Source: Isoetes taiwanensis
Taxonomy: Eukaryota; Streptophyta; Lycopodiopsida; Isoetales; Isoetaceae
Length of the DNA: 64,000 bases
Assembly: GCA_021234155.1 (NCBI GenBank)
Contig: JAJEKV010000059.1
Span: 4,212,571 to 4,276,570 of the forward strand
Direction: 5' to 3'
A program made the translations under genes and the position numbers. How positions within the stretch are numbered: the first letter of the stretch is position 1; each line of letters opens with the position of its first letter. A model generated the notes under the pieces. That model was not told the origin of the DNA and made no database searches. It worked only from the letters and a program-made list of their open reading frames with translations. Of this stretch, positions 35,051-46,457 are shown piece by piece.

Positions 35051-37677
35051 CATCAACATAGTTGAAGATACTAAATCAGAAGAAGAAAATTTGGATGATA
35101 CAATAGAGGTAACAAAATTACTCAGTGTTGTTCAGAAGTTGAATAAATTTGACAACAAATTCCTTGTTATAGATTCAGGAGCAGAAAAGAGTGTAGTACA
35201 TGATCCTAAACTATTGAAAGAATGCAAAAGGAAATGGGGTCAAGTACAACTTGGTGATGGTGGAGTGCAAGATATTAGAGATTCAGGAATTTTGGAGATT
35301 TTTGATCTACAAGGGAAAAGTGTATTACTTAAGGAAGTTTTGTGTGTTCCAAACCTAGTGAGGAATTTAATATCAGTTTGCCAGCTCGTGTATCTTGGTT
35401 TCAAGGTTGTATTTGAAAAACTTCAATGCAAAATATATCAAAACAATATTCTGAAATTTATTGGCAGAAGGGTTGGTAATTTATTTGGCTTTCAAAAAGA
35501 AAAGACTCCAAGTATTAATATTGTTGAATTACCAACTAGAGACACATGGCATAATAGATTGTGTCATACAAACAGGGCAAATGTCGAGTTGTTAGAGAAA
35601 AATAAATTCATAACAGTCAAGGGAGGAGATATGAAAAGATTATGTGCTGGTTGCCAGCTTGGCAAGCAAACAAGACTGCCTTTCAAAAAGTCTGCTAAGA
35701 GAGCTAAAGGGATATTGGATTTGATCCATACAGACCTGTGTGGTCCAATGAATATCACAAGTATGCAACAAAACAAATACTTCATAACTTTTATAGATGA
35801 TTTTAGCAGGAAGACAAAATGTTATCTGCTTAAAACCAAAGATCAGGCTTTTGATGCACTCAAACTGTTTGTGGCTGAAGTTGAACTAGAAAGAGGAAGA
35901 AAAATTAAGTGCATAAGGTCTGATAGAGGAGGAGAGTATTTGTCAGGTGAGTTTAAAGCTTTTTGTGCAAAGCGTGGTATAAAAGACAATTGACTTGTAG
36001 GTTTTCACCCCAACAAAACGGTGTAGCCGAAAAGGAAAAATAGGACTACGTTGAATCTTTGTCGAGGTCAATGCTAAAGTATTCAGGATTGCCTAATTTT
36101 ACGTGTGGATGAAGGCGGAGAACCGCAAATCTACATTCAAAATATGCGGCCTACAGTTAGCACAAGAGGAACAATACCTAATATGTTGTGGTCAAGAAAA
36201 ATTCCAAGTTATGAGCATTTAAGATCATATGGGTGTCTAGCTTTTGTTCATGTTCCTGAAGAGATAAGGAAAAAGCTTGATGATCGAGCATGTTTGCCTA
36301 CTTAGTAGGATATGATCCTAACTCTAAAGGCTATAGGTTATATGATCCTGTGCATAGGAAAATATTAATCAGTAGGGATGTGGTGTTTGATGAAGAAAAA
36401 TATTACAAGGCCATTCCAAATGTAAATGAAAAGATTAAAGATATAAATGTGGAAAATACTAATACTGTGATTGCAGAGGCTGCTGAACCAACTTCTCAGG
36501 TTGTACAAGGTGTAAAATTGGATAATGATAGTGACTCTGAAGACGAACCTGACCAAACAAGAGAAATTAACTCTGATGCAGAAATACAGCAAGAGGTTGA
36601 GTCAACAGTTGAACAATCTGAAAATGAACATGAGGAGTTGCTAGAGCCTTTGCCAATAATTGTCCCTGAAAAAAGACAAAGAATGAAGAGAAGATCTGAA
36701 GCTCAGATTTTGGCTGATGAAGCTAGGGTCAATATAGAGTTATTTGGAAGAAGTCAAACTGGAAAAAGCAAAAGGTATGAAATCTTTGAAGTTAATTCCT
36801 TGTTTGATATTCTGATCTTAGAAACAGATGATGTGCCACTTACCTTTGAAGAGGCTGTGCAAAGTAGAAATTCAAATCATTGGATTCAGGCAATGGAAGA
36901 GGAAATGCATGCTTTTAAAAGAACTGGCACTTATACAGTAGTAGAAAAACCTCCAAATAAGAATGTAGTTGGAAGCAAGTGGATTTTCAGAGTTAAACAA
37001 GGAGTAGATGGGAAGCTAAATAAATTTAAGGCCAGGTTGGTAGCACGGGCTTTACTCAAAAGAGAGGCTTGGATTTTGAAGAGACATTCTCTCCCTTGGT
37101 AAAAATTAATAGTTTGAGAATATTATTGTCAATTGCAAATGCACATGAGCTCGAAATACATCACATGGATGTAAGTACAGCCTTTTTGAATGCAGAATTA
37201 GAGGAAGAAATTTATTTAAAACCTGCATCTAGTTTTGAAGAAGAAAATAACAAAGTCTGGAGGTTGAACAAAGCGGTTTATGGATTGAAGCAAGCTCCAA
37301 GCGAATGGTATAGGTGTATGGATAATTACCTTTTGGAGCAAGGTTTTCAGAAATTGCAATGTGATGTTGATGGTGAACATTGGTGTATTATTGCCCTATA
37401 TGTAGATGATAATATAATGGTTGCAAATAATACATCAATATTATGTCATTGTAAAAAGTTGTTGAAGAATAGGTTTCGGATGACAGATCTAGGGGAATTG
37501 AAGAGATTTTTGGGTATTGATATGATTAGAGATAAGAAAAACAAACTTTTGATGTTGAGTCAAGAAACCCAGATCCTCAACATGCTTAAAAAATTTGTTA
37601 TGAGTGAATGCAACATTGCAAACACTCCACTGGTACCAGGGCATAAGATATCAGCATTAATGTGCCCAAAGACTCTT
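35020..37677 (+). pseudogene. Copia pol: protease, integrase, reverse transcriptase
   Basis: The protease active site is VIDSGAEKS (about 35167). The pre-integrase zinc region has H-x3-H and CAGCQLG (35545-35660). The integrase DDE core has HTDLCG (about 35727) and SDRGGEY (about 35920); the third-residue region QQNGVAE follows at 36013 after a stop at 35991. Several stops and shifts lie between 35990 and 36300. Reverse transcriptase starts near WIQAMEEEM (36880). A one-base shift near 37050 breaks LVAR-GF, then SPLVKINSLR and LYVDDN (YVDD at 37399-37410) follow. The frame ends where the inserted transposon begins (37678); in the empty element it would run on into 46458. Confidence 0.88.
37674..37677. 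repeat. Target-site duplication TCTT, left copy
   Basis: TCTT precedes GGGTAAAAGC here and follows GCTTTTACCC at 46454-46457. Joining the flanks with one TCTT restores the Copia reading frame (CPKTLEEQKLMENVPYR), confirming the insertion limits. Confidence 0.9.
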
Positions 37678-37699
37678 GGGTAAAAGCATGAAAGGGTGT
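37678..37699 (+). repeat. Copy C terminal inverted repeat, left
   Basis: It starts GGGTAAAAGCATGAAAGG and continues GTGT. The right-end counterpart is 46432-46453. Palindromic TACATATACATATGTA follows at about 37719. Confidence 0.88.
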
Positions 37700-37930
37700 C
37701 TATAAATGTAGCCCTTTTTGTACATATACATATGTACAAAATGCACATTTTTGGAATAACTGTCATCATGATCCGCTAGTAACTGCCATGATTAATGGCT
37801 ATCCACTACACGAACCTTAATTATCGGATTTTGAAATTCTTTCCCAAATTCTTTCTTGGTTTGCCTCTCGTTCACTATCCCGCCCCTGCCTTCTCTCGCT
37901 TGAATTCGATCACGAATTCTTCATCTAGCT

Positions 37931-39170
37931 ATGGCCCCAAACGCCCCCGGATGAGTGCTTGCTCATCACCACAGCCTAAGCAAGAAGCCGGTGCTTCCGC
38001 AATGGATTTTACCTCCAAGGAGTTTACGTTTGGGTTCCGAGGTGATCCAAGCCAAAGACCTCCGTGATAAATATGCAGAGGCCCACATACCCAACCTAGA
38101 GATGGTTATGAGCGAGGTATGGGGTGCAGCTCAAAAAAGCAGGCGAGGATTCAAGGAAGGGAGAATCCAACGCATGGAAAGATGATTTTTTAAATATTAT
38201 GAATTGGTTTATGGCAAGAAAGCGGGTTACAAACCATTATATTTCTACCTATTTTGCGAGCATTTGCTCTTCACTTGAAGGGGCGGCTTTGTTGATTGGA
38301 TGGGCGTGGCTAGGACCGCCAAAGATCTTGCCAAAACCCTCATTTCGGGCGTTACTGAGAGGACCCTACAACAAAATCCTCAACTATCAAACAGGGACAT
38401 CGTATTGCTTGTGAGAATATTAGAGCCCTGGGTTATTCTAGATCAGATGTTGACACAATAAAGCAGTTACTTAAGCATGGGTTGGAGGAGAAAACTAACC
38501 TATTGAATGAAGTAGAAGCATTGGAAGAAAGAAGGAGGGATGCATTGAAGGTCATCAGCCGGATTGAGGGTAGAAAGGATATGCTATCAGAAGATCGGCA
38601 GCAGATCTGCTTTAAAAATAGATGAGACAAAACAGAATTTGACAAATTGTCCCGAGGATCCTGGCTGGAAATCAAGTTATGTTGGTGTTGAAGTACAAGT
38701 TGGAAGACTTGGTTATGAGTAGACATGATAAAGAGCAAACACTCTTCTAAGCTAGACATTGGTTTGCGAGGAAGCAACTAAAGAAATTGAAAGGCATGAA
38801 ATCTCAATTGAACAAGCAAAGGAAAAACTTAATTGCATTGAATTGGTTCAGCAAAGGCATTCCGTGATTTTGGATTTCATGGGGAGAGCGGGACCTATTG
38901 TTCGCGACCGAGGCCCCACCCTCAGAGGGGAGCTACTTCTATAGAGCAGTTCATCACATTCAGGTTCATGTACCTGTTGTGGCCAAGGCTTTGGCAAAAC
39001 CGGGTTTGTTCTTTACTAGCTCCATGCAGAGATGCTTATTGCCTCTTACGCTTGTGTTATCGGGTCCATGAAAAGATTTAATTGCATAAAAGGTTGCATC
39101 CGGGATGAGGGCATTCAAATTGCTTGGTTTCCCCTTTGTGAAAGGTATGCATTGCTCTCAACTAATTTAA
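37931..39170 (+). pseudogene. Copy C: left gene, coiled-coil/Cys remnants
   Basis: Coding-like pieces in shifting frames include ILPPRSLRLGSEVIQAKDLR (38002-38060), DIVLLVRILEPW (38398-38435), a coiled-coil stretch LNEVEALEERRRDALKVI (38504-38560) and a second one EEATKEIERHEISIEQAKEK (38766-38825). A Cys-containing tail (SCTCCGQGFGK) lies near 38965. Copy A has a coiled coil and a Cys/His patch in the equivalent place. Stops are frequent. I cannot assign a function; it is probably the N-terminal half of the FCP1-containing gene or a separate third gene. Confidence 0.4.
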
Positions 39171-39179
39171 ACTTATATT

Positions 39180-39680
39180 TCACTTAATTCATATTTGTTA
39201 TTGTAATCTGCATAGTTCTACATGTATGGCTTTCGGTGCATTGCTATTCCTTGTACATGTATAACTTTTAGTGTACATCCGTAGCGTAGGTACATAGGCA
39301 TATATTTGCTTGTTTATTGATGCTTTTATTTTTGAGCTTGGATTTGCGGTTGTATCGGTTGTACATGTCTCTAATGGAGTCTACATCCGCAAATAGATGT
39401 ATATGCATTTATTTTTAGAGTGCATCCGTAGATGGATTCATAAGTATGTGCATTTTTACATATATGTGCTTTTTTTTGGGCATAGATCTACATTCCCTAA
39501 GCGGATACACAGGTACATCTAGGTACATCGGTGTACATCTGGGTATCTTGATGTACCTTTATGTACATTGAGGAACATGTACATGTACATTTGGCTATAG
39601 TTAAATGTAGTTACTTACATTTGGTACATTTATGTACATGAAATGTACATGCTTGGCGAATGTACCGATATTTCTCATTA
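39180..39680. repeat. TGTACAT motif cluster 1 (copy C)
   Basis: More than a dozen TACAT/ATGTACAT words, many palindromic (ATGTACAT, ACATGTACATGT), are packed into 500 bp, often as GGTACATC or TGTACATC. The same motif recurs at 44940-45320 and near both ends of the element. Transposase-binding sites are one explanation. Confidence 0.7.
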
Positions 39681-39699
39681 GTTACGTTTTCATGTTCTT

Positions 39700-41870
39700 T
39701 TATGTCTATTGAAATTTAGATCATTTGTTTGTTTTGCGGATGAGGTCGTTCCTATCCCGGCGGCTTTAATGGCTGATGTTCTTGAGCCATCTGCGATCGA
39801 CTCTTCTTCTGATTTGACTGAGCATAATAAGCGGACCGAATCTGTAGACCCTCTACCTTCCAACTCAGATCACCAATGACATTTACGAGTGCCATTAATA
39901 GAACAAACAATGCACAATGCCTCCTCGAACATGGCAAAGTGAAGTTGAGGAAATTGAGAGGATGGCACTTGAGAAAGCTAAAGCGGTTAGGGTGCAGACC
40001 CTTCAATGGATGCTTTGCCGCAAATGAAACTCCTTCATTACCAAGTGCTAAATTAGTAATTGGAGAAGCTAAGAAAGATTGACTTTCTCAAAGATCATCT
40101 GCGGAGGTCGATTCACGGACCATTGTTACGTAAGAAGCTACAAAGGAATCGGGATCAGATTTTATCCCGGGAGATACCGGGGAAGAGGAAGTCGAGTTGG
40201 TAGTTGAGTCCACTCCAAAGAGGAGGCAAAAGAATGCTGGTGATGGCACTCAAGAGGAAAAAAACAGCAAAATCTCCTCCAAAGCAAAAAAAAATGTCCT
40301 CCAAAAGAAAATCTCCGGGCAAAAAGTGCCACCACCACCTAGAAAGAGGTATGTCCAAGATGAACTAATTTTGTTAAACATCTCAGATTTATGATAATTA
40401 ACCACATTTTTTTTGTACATAGGACACGCGATCACAGCCGTGAAGGAAGCTGATCCCGATCCTTCCGAAGTCGAACGGAAGAGGAAGAGGATGAGGATCT
40501 ACAAGCAAATATTGATGTGATAACAAATAAGGTCAGGAGTCCACGAAGATCTTGAAGCGGTGATGAATTTACAAGGTGAGTAATATACAATTGATTACAA
40601 TAGATATATTCTTTTGCTAATCTTTGTTGTTTCCTTATACAGTTTAGTGAACCTAATCAAAAGGTTGGTTCCATTCACTCCTTATAGGGATTTGTCCTCC
40701 TAAGCTGCACCCTCTATCTTTCAAAGTGATGTTGACGAGTTCTCACTGGAAGTGGACTTGACCTCTAAGATGGTAGATGTCTATGGAGGTAGGCTAGCAT
40801 TTCAACATATTTATGTTATTTCATTCCCTAAGTCACTCATCTTATGTATTAATATGTATTCGGATTTGTGTGCGTGTACCTTTGTAGCAGATCTTCCATC
40901 CGATTGGAAACACAAGTTTTTACGGTTCGATAGGACACCTTCAATTTTGTGAATTCCCTCAAGAGCAAAGTGATGCACGTAACACTAACATAAAGGAAGG
41001 CTGGATGGCATTTTGATTGCAAGATGCCAATACATATTTGTTCCAATTCTGCAAGGCCCAAATGTGGCATTGGCAATACTTGTGCTTGCTTTGGTCGGTG
41101 AAAAGCTCTTGTCCATCTATAGCTAGCCCAAGTATCTGAGATCCTCTCTCTGTCAAAGGCTATGTACCCGATGCTAAAGTGGTCCGAAGTAAGTATGAGT
41201 TTCGCATTTTAGTTTTATGATTTGATTATTCTCATATTGCAATTTCTTATGCTTGATTTATTCTCACATTGCAATTTTGCGGGTTTCATAAGCTTGTGAT
41301 CAATAACATGATGCTAGGATCCAACGGCTTAAATCATGGTAGGAAGAACTTTGATGCTCCCGTGTTACGTCCTAAAATGCCGTAAACTAGTACCAAAGAA
41401 CCCTTGCATGTACATTGTGGCTTACATGCACAAATTCATAGATGCCGTGGTTGATGCGCCAAGCTCCATTTTTGTAAGTAGAACATGTTATTTTCCTATT
41501 AGTTATTTGTTGGTATAGTCCTCTAATACTTGTGCACCATGCGGATGACACCCGGTTGGTTCGATGCCTATGCCAAGTCGCGGAGGGATCATCTAATGGA
41601 GGCATTAATTGTAGAAGGCTTAGATGAATATACAAGCGGTTGTTCCTACAGGGTAGATAGTCCCTTTGACTTGTTTGTGAATTTACGTTTTGTATAAGCC
41701 ATGCTCGAGCTTCTTTGTACTCAATAAGTAATGAAAATATTAATTTATTTGGCTCACTTACACCGTGCAAATAAGAATTGTGTAATTATCAATGTGTTTT
41801 TTCTCAATTGTGTAATCTGAAATGTAATTATAAATTGTGAATAGACTCTCAAGTGTTTTTGCCGTGGTGA
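39700..41870 (+). other. Copy C interior, coding remnants only
   Basis: Short coding-like pieces occur, such as VPIPAALMADVLEPS (39749), a Lys-rich patch (40200-40350) and FSLEVDLTSKMVDVYG (40738-40788) with a possible GT-AG intron to 40890. A stretch near 40980-41120 reads CQYIFVPILQGPN. I considered a Ulp1-type protease there, but the frame breaks and catalytic residues are not readable. No gene is assigned. Confidence 0.3.
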
Positions 41871-41881
41871 ATCATCTAATC

Positions 41882-42330
41882 AGGAGAAAGCTCATTATCT
41901 TTGACTTAAATTCGTGGTTGGGCAAGAGTGTGGACAAGAATGAAAATATTAACTCAAGATACCAAAAGATCCGAAAGATGAGCTTCAATTCAATATAGGA
42001 AGCAGTGTTTTTTTTTGCGAGGCGGGGTTAGCATCACTTTTTTGCATTTGTAAGAGAAGGGTTTGATGTTGCCATCCGGTCTTCACTCACTTCTAAAAAT
42101 CTTCTACCAATTGTGGATCAAATTTGTGATGCTTTTTCCATAAAGTGAAGTTTGTTTTGACCAGGCAAGATGTTGGACTCGCCACACAAACACCCTATCG
42201 AACCTCAAAGGGGTTGTTTGTGAAGCCATTAGTCGTGGTATGGAAAGAGTACCCCAGTACTATGGAAATACGTTTTGATCGATGACGAGATACAAATCCA
42301 CTCGAATCCGTAGGAAGCTACATATGTCCT
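41882..42330 (+). pseudogene. Copy C: FCP1-like phosphatase domain
   Basis: From 41882 the frame reads RRKLIIFDLNSWLGKS (D-x-N catalytic box, as in copies A and B). After frame changes come FVREGFDVAIRSSLTSKN (42050-42100; Arg replaces the Trp of WSS), then KPLVVVWKEYP and, in another frame, YYGKYVLIDDEIQ (42220-42295), matching the FPQYSERCILVDDSVYK block of copy B. Order and spacing equal those of the other two copies, so the assignment is firm although the gene is badly decayed. It converges on the transposase-like gene at 43213-46142(-). Confidence 0.6.
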
Positions 42331-42424
42331 TTCTCTTGGACACCAATATTAGCCGGGCGACGGTTTTGTTTGTCATGGAGCTCATTCCATGGCTTAATGG
42401 ATTGAAAATGGTCAAGATGGTATA

Positions 42425-43191
42425 GTGTATGTAAAAGAGCATCCAATGACTAATGCAAAGCAGATAGCATATCGAGGCGGTGGAAAATATTTTGTTTGGC
42501 AAACTATGGCAAAGCAACTTGGGTGCTCACGCCTAAATTTAGTCAATATATGGAGCAAGCAATGGAGAAATGCGGCCATGTTATTGGCCTCTCGAGTGGC
42601 CCATTGTTGGTACAGACTAAAACTGATGTACAAATTCAAATGTTATGAATATATGTATGAAAGTTTTTGTTCATTGCACTTGAGTACTCTGTTTTTACTG
42701 TCTTTCTTATTGGTACAATTATGAGTGTGTATACATAATTAAGTCAATCTTCATTTGCTTTGTAGATGAATGGACTGAAACACAAAATACTATTATGAAA
42801 CTAAGAGATAGAGTTCTGCTGCACCCAGAGGTAATAGAAACCAACACAAGCTGCAAGCACATAGGGTTGGGGACCGATTATCGCCTCTATACTGCTGTTC
42901 CTGGACTGTGGGAAAAGGTTGACCAAATTGAAAACTATGAGGAACGAGCAACCACAAAATGTATATTGGCAGCAACTCACTTGTTGCACAACCCTTGGGG
43001 AAGGCCGCGGTCAGGAAGATGAAGGCCATGTAGGATGGAAAGGTTTGCCGGTGGCACGAGCTATAGAAACCGCATGGACTACTGCGTTAGAGGATATCTC
43101 TACAGCCTCTAGGCGGGCTGGAAGACATGATGCAATAGTCATAAGATATCAGGCTCCTACTGACATTTTGAAGCTAGGCCATGAATTATGA
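42425..43191 (+). pseudogene. Copy C: unknown coding segment between the convergent genes
   Basis: Two coding-like stretches are present: 42425-42600 (YVKEHPMTNAKQIAYRGG, and WSKQWRNAAMLLA) and 42795-43191 (KLRDRVLLHPEVIETNTSC, then after a shift GWKGLPVARAIETAWTTALE). The second may be the last exon, following an AG near 42764 (TTTGTAG). I recognise no domain. It may be the C-terminal part of the phosphatase gene; in copies A and B that tail differs too much to tell. Confidence 0.35.
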
Positions 43192-43212
43192 GCCATGCTC
43201 ACTTTCAGGCTC

Positions 43213-46142
43213 CTACTTATTGTGGCAGCCTGGGATTAGTTCATAATATTGTCCTTCAATGACACTAGTGCCAGCAGAGTAATCATTTCCATAGTCATCA
43301 ATTGAATCTTCTTCCAATGCATGCTTTTCCCTGGTGCACATGATAACATAGTATGAAACACCTTCCACATTGTCTGGTGCTGCAAAAGACACAAATACAT
43401 CTGAAACTCCTACAGTGTCATCTAAACCAGCCTCGTCTTCTGCATACAAAACATCCACATCATTTTCAGCTTCACCACAAGAGGCAATATGATCTGTGGG
43501 CTCCAAACTTTTTAGAGACCATTCTCCACAATGTTTAATGTTCTCACAATTCAACCAATTGAAGTTAATGCAAGCATCACAAAAGCACTAGAGTGAGATG
43601 CAGATAGCAACTTTGTTGGATCTGGCTTTGGTTTATAGTTGACCGCAGAATGTATCTGGCTGAAAGTACTGTGTAAAGTCTTGCAATTGAATGCTTGCTG
43701 CTGTTCACATCTATTTTTCCAACCTCCCAAAACACCCTTTCACAATCCGATTCCTTGGCCCTTAAAACTGCACAAGCTGTTTCTGCACCTGTCACTGGCA
43801 TGCCATTTTGTTTTCTCTGCTCACTCTCAAGCCACAACTTTGCTATACCAGCCTCGCCATCATGTGTGCCTTTCCATGGCCAGATCCAAAGAAATTCCAT
43901 ATCACTTTCGAATTTTATTTTCAACATGGTATCTACAGATTCCATACCATGCCGTCTGATTTGGATTGAGATGCACAACCATCCGACCACACATAATGAA
44001 GGTTTATGTGTCCACCTCCATTATTCTTAAGCCACCCCAAATGTAATTTAAAACCATGTTGCACAAAATGAGTGTCATGCTTTCTCGTCATCCGAAACAT
44101 AGAAATGCAATTTTTTTTTAAGCTTACCTTCTATTTTCATCATTGAAATATGGACCAAAATACTAATTTGATCGGGATTCCAATGCCGGATTGCACTACG
44201 TCCCCTGGTTTCAATGTGTAGTTCTCTGCAAAGTCAACAAATGACAACACACTATTATCCAGGAGTTTCTCAACACATCTTTTAAACATTTTGCTCTGCC
44301 GGTGTCTTAACGTAAAGTTATGATCGTAAACTTAGCAAGCTGATTTTTCATGTTCTTTAACAAAACGGATGCTTTGTCATTATTCGATCAACTAATCTAA
44401 GCCTTACGGATGTACTTTTTGGATGGCTCATTGACATATGCATATACTTGCTACCCACATTCTGAATTCCATCTTCCTCGTTTGGACAGATGTCGAATTT
44501 CTTCACTCCACATTCATCACATTCGCCTTTGATGCATTTTAGTTTATGCCATTCATCCGTCACAAATTTCTAAACCTGTTGACCTCCACAAGATACTAAC
44601 ATTATCAAAAGTCTTCTTGTTTGCTTGACATACTCCATTGATTTTTTGGGATGCCAGACAACTGCAGCAGCAAGTGCAATTAACATGTAGGGATCTCCTC
44701 ATATCATTGAAGGCCTTTCTGTACAGATCTGCTTGCTCATGTTTGACACAACAACATGTGTTTCTCTCCTTCAATTTCCTTATGCAATCAGGTTTCAGAT
44801 ACCGAACCGTCGGCTTAATTTTGGTATCGGGGATTACGATATACAAACTGATGATAAAGCTTCGGTTGCAATAACAAAACCATTAAAGACCATGTTAGCA
44901 AAATGATGTCGGCAACCGGATGCCAAAAGAGTATTGAGCTATACTATTGTACAATTAATGTATGGTCTATGTACATAAAATGTCCATCCAACAGTTCAAT
45001 CGATCACATCTTGTACATCTAATGTACATCTAATGTACATCGGTAATCTAATGTACAGACCATAGCAGTTCCATCGATCATTTATTGTACATCCAATGTA
45101 CATCCGGTGTACATCTAATCAATGTTCCAATATTAGTACATCACATTAATGTTACAATATTAGTACAACTAATGTACATATGTCGATTTGTTTGGCTTCA
45201 TTACGAAAAGTACACTAAACTTTAAAATGATGTAATTTTGATATTCAAGTACATGTAAATGCGGTTTTGCATGGACATGTAAGTGTTAATGGATGTACAT
45301 CTAAAAAGTACCTAATAGCACATCACCGCAAGATTTACGCTCTTTGTGTAAACAATGTATAAATGTAAACAATGTAAAATGCAATACATTTCATGAAAAC
45401 CATGTGTATTCATTAACAAAGGTCACTTTCGAATGAGAACTAGAATGTACGGAAGAAAGTCATGAAAGAATTTTGGAAGAAAACATAATCTCCAAAACTG
45501 AATTGATTCAATTACAAGAGCAAACTGTGAGATATCAAGGTATTGTATTGCTTGTGTTCTCCTCTTCATGACATCTCTAACCTTTGGTGAAACTTTGGTA
45601 TTGTCAAGCCAAAATTCACTTAAGACGACATTTGATTGAATCATCGATTCTATTTGATCTTGGCATCCTTCACCGCCAAAGCCCATACATTTGCTCCACT
45701 TAATGACATTATCTTCCTTCTTGCTGCGGCTTTGGATAAATTTCTTGGTCAGTATCTTTAGCAATTTTGAAGAAACATTCTTGTTTATATCTCCTTTTTT
45801 CCAACAATCATTGATAATGATGAATGTTTTGTACCAATTTATCTTTGCTATTAGCGGACTTTACTTCTTGAAGCCCATCTTTCAAGTTTCGATCATTGAT
45901 TTCATAACAATAACCCGGAAGGATTTCCAATTCTGAGGTTCAAAACGGGGAAAAAGCACGTCATCTTGCAATAAACGATCACAAAAACTAATCTTTGATC
46001 TCGACCGAGCGTTTGCCAAAGAATCGAGGATGCAATCTACCACCTGTCAACACGCTGCTTTATTTGTTTTGTGGCATAACACCGGCCAATGTCGATACTT
46101 ACGCTTAGAACCATCACTTCCATTGGAATTCTCACCCTCCAT
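43213..46142 (-). pseudogene. Copy C: DDE-type transposase-like gene
   Basis: It starts at ATG 46140-46142 (MEGENSNGSDGSKRKYRHWP), about 290 bp inside the right terminal repeat. An almost open N-terminal region follows. Then come FWLDNTKVSPKVRDVMKRR (45560-45615), a KERNTCCCVKH block (about 44750), NCTCCCSC (about 44680), DEWHKLKCIKGECDECG (44510-44560), FVDFAENY (about 44240), a frame break near 44090, KHDTHFVQHG, YVWSDGCASQSKS (43950-43990), and EFLWIWPWKGTHDGEAGI (43855-43910), where HGKGEHDGQGA of copy B is changed. The C-terminal YYVIMC...GQYYEL block lies at 43225-43360. Cysteine spacing is conserved with copies A and B. Frame breaks make it non-functional. Confidence 0.65.
44940..45320. 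repeat. TGTACAT motif cluster 2 (copy C)
   Basis: Ten or more TGTACATC/ATGTACAT words occur, for example CTTGTACATCTAATGTACAT (45011-45030) and CCAATGTACATCCGGTGTAC (45091-45110). The cluster lies within what should be an intron or spacer of the minus-strand transposase-like gene. Confidence 0.7.
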
Positions 46143-46431
46143 GAGCAGATTGAAATTGATTTGTATTTCTTGTAGATTCAATTGGCATGTGTTTTGCACG
46201 GAATTCGTTCGGTGTTCGATCCCCGTGAAAGGGGAATTTCGGAAGGGAGGGACGGATCCATTCAATTGGTTCGGTGGTTTGGTGGTTAACCAAGAATTTC
46301 GGGGAATGTCGGGGATGATCTTGCAATCATTGCATATCGACACAAAACGACAAACCATAGTATCTTGATGTACATCTAAAATGTACCCCAAAAAAGCACA
46401 AATTCGTCCTTCAATTCAGTACGATGTACGT

Positions 46432-46457
46432 ACATCCTTTCGTGCTTTTACCCTCTT
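46432..46457 (-). repeat. Copy C right terminal inverted repeat and TCTT duplication
   Basis: Read on the minus strand it begins GGGTAAAAGCACGAAAGGAT, matching the left end except for two positions. TCTT at 46454-46457 is the target duplication. Confidence 0.88.

Larger units (their letters stand above)
37678..46453 (-). mobile_element. Copy C: complete 8.8-kb DNA transposon, unassigned superfamily
   Basis: The ends are inverted repeats: GGGTAAAAGCATGAAAGG on the left and its counterpart with C for T on the right (about 20 of 22 bases match). A 4-bp duplication (TCTT) flanks it. Inside are an FCP1-like gene on + (41882-42330) and a DDE-like transposase gene on - (43213-46142), tail-to-tail as in copies A and B. 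Remnants of a coiled-coil gene (37931-39170) and two clusters of TGTACAT motifs are also present. Many stops are seen despite the element lying in a young Copia, so it was probably already defective when it moved, supplied by an active relative. The 3-4 bp duplication and Cys-rich transposase suggest comparison with Academ elements, but I cannot confirm this. Confidence 0.9.

Noticed and set aside
40980-41130. Possible Ulp1-type cysteine protease
   Set aside because: A hydrophobic strand followed by an HW pair can be read only across a frame change, and the catalytic Asp, Gln and Cys were not found.
46047-46391. 114-residue minus-strand frame as an independent gene
   Set aside because: Its second half is the N-terminus of the copy C transposase-like gene (from ATG 46142); the first half lies between that start and the terminal repeat and is probably leader sequence.
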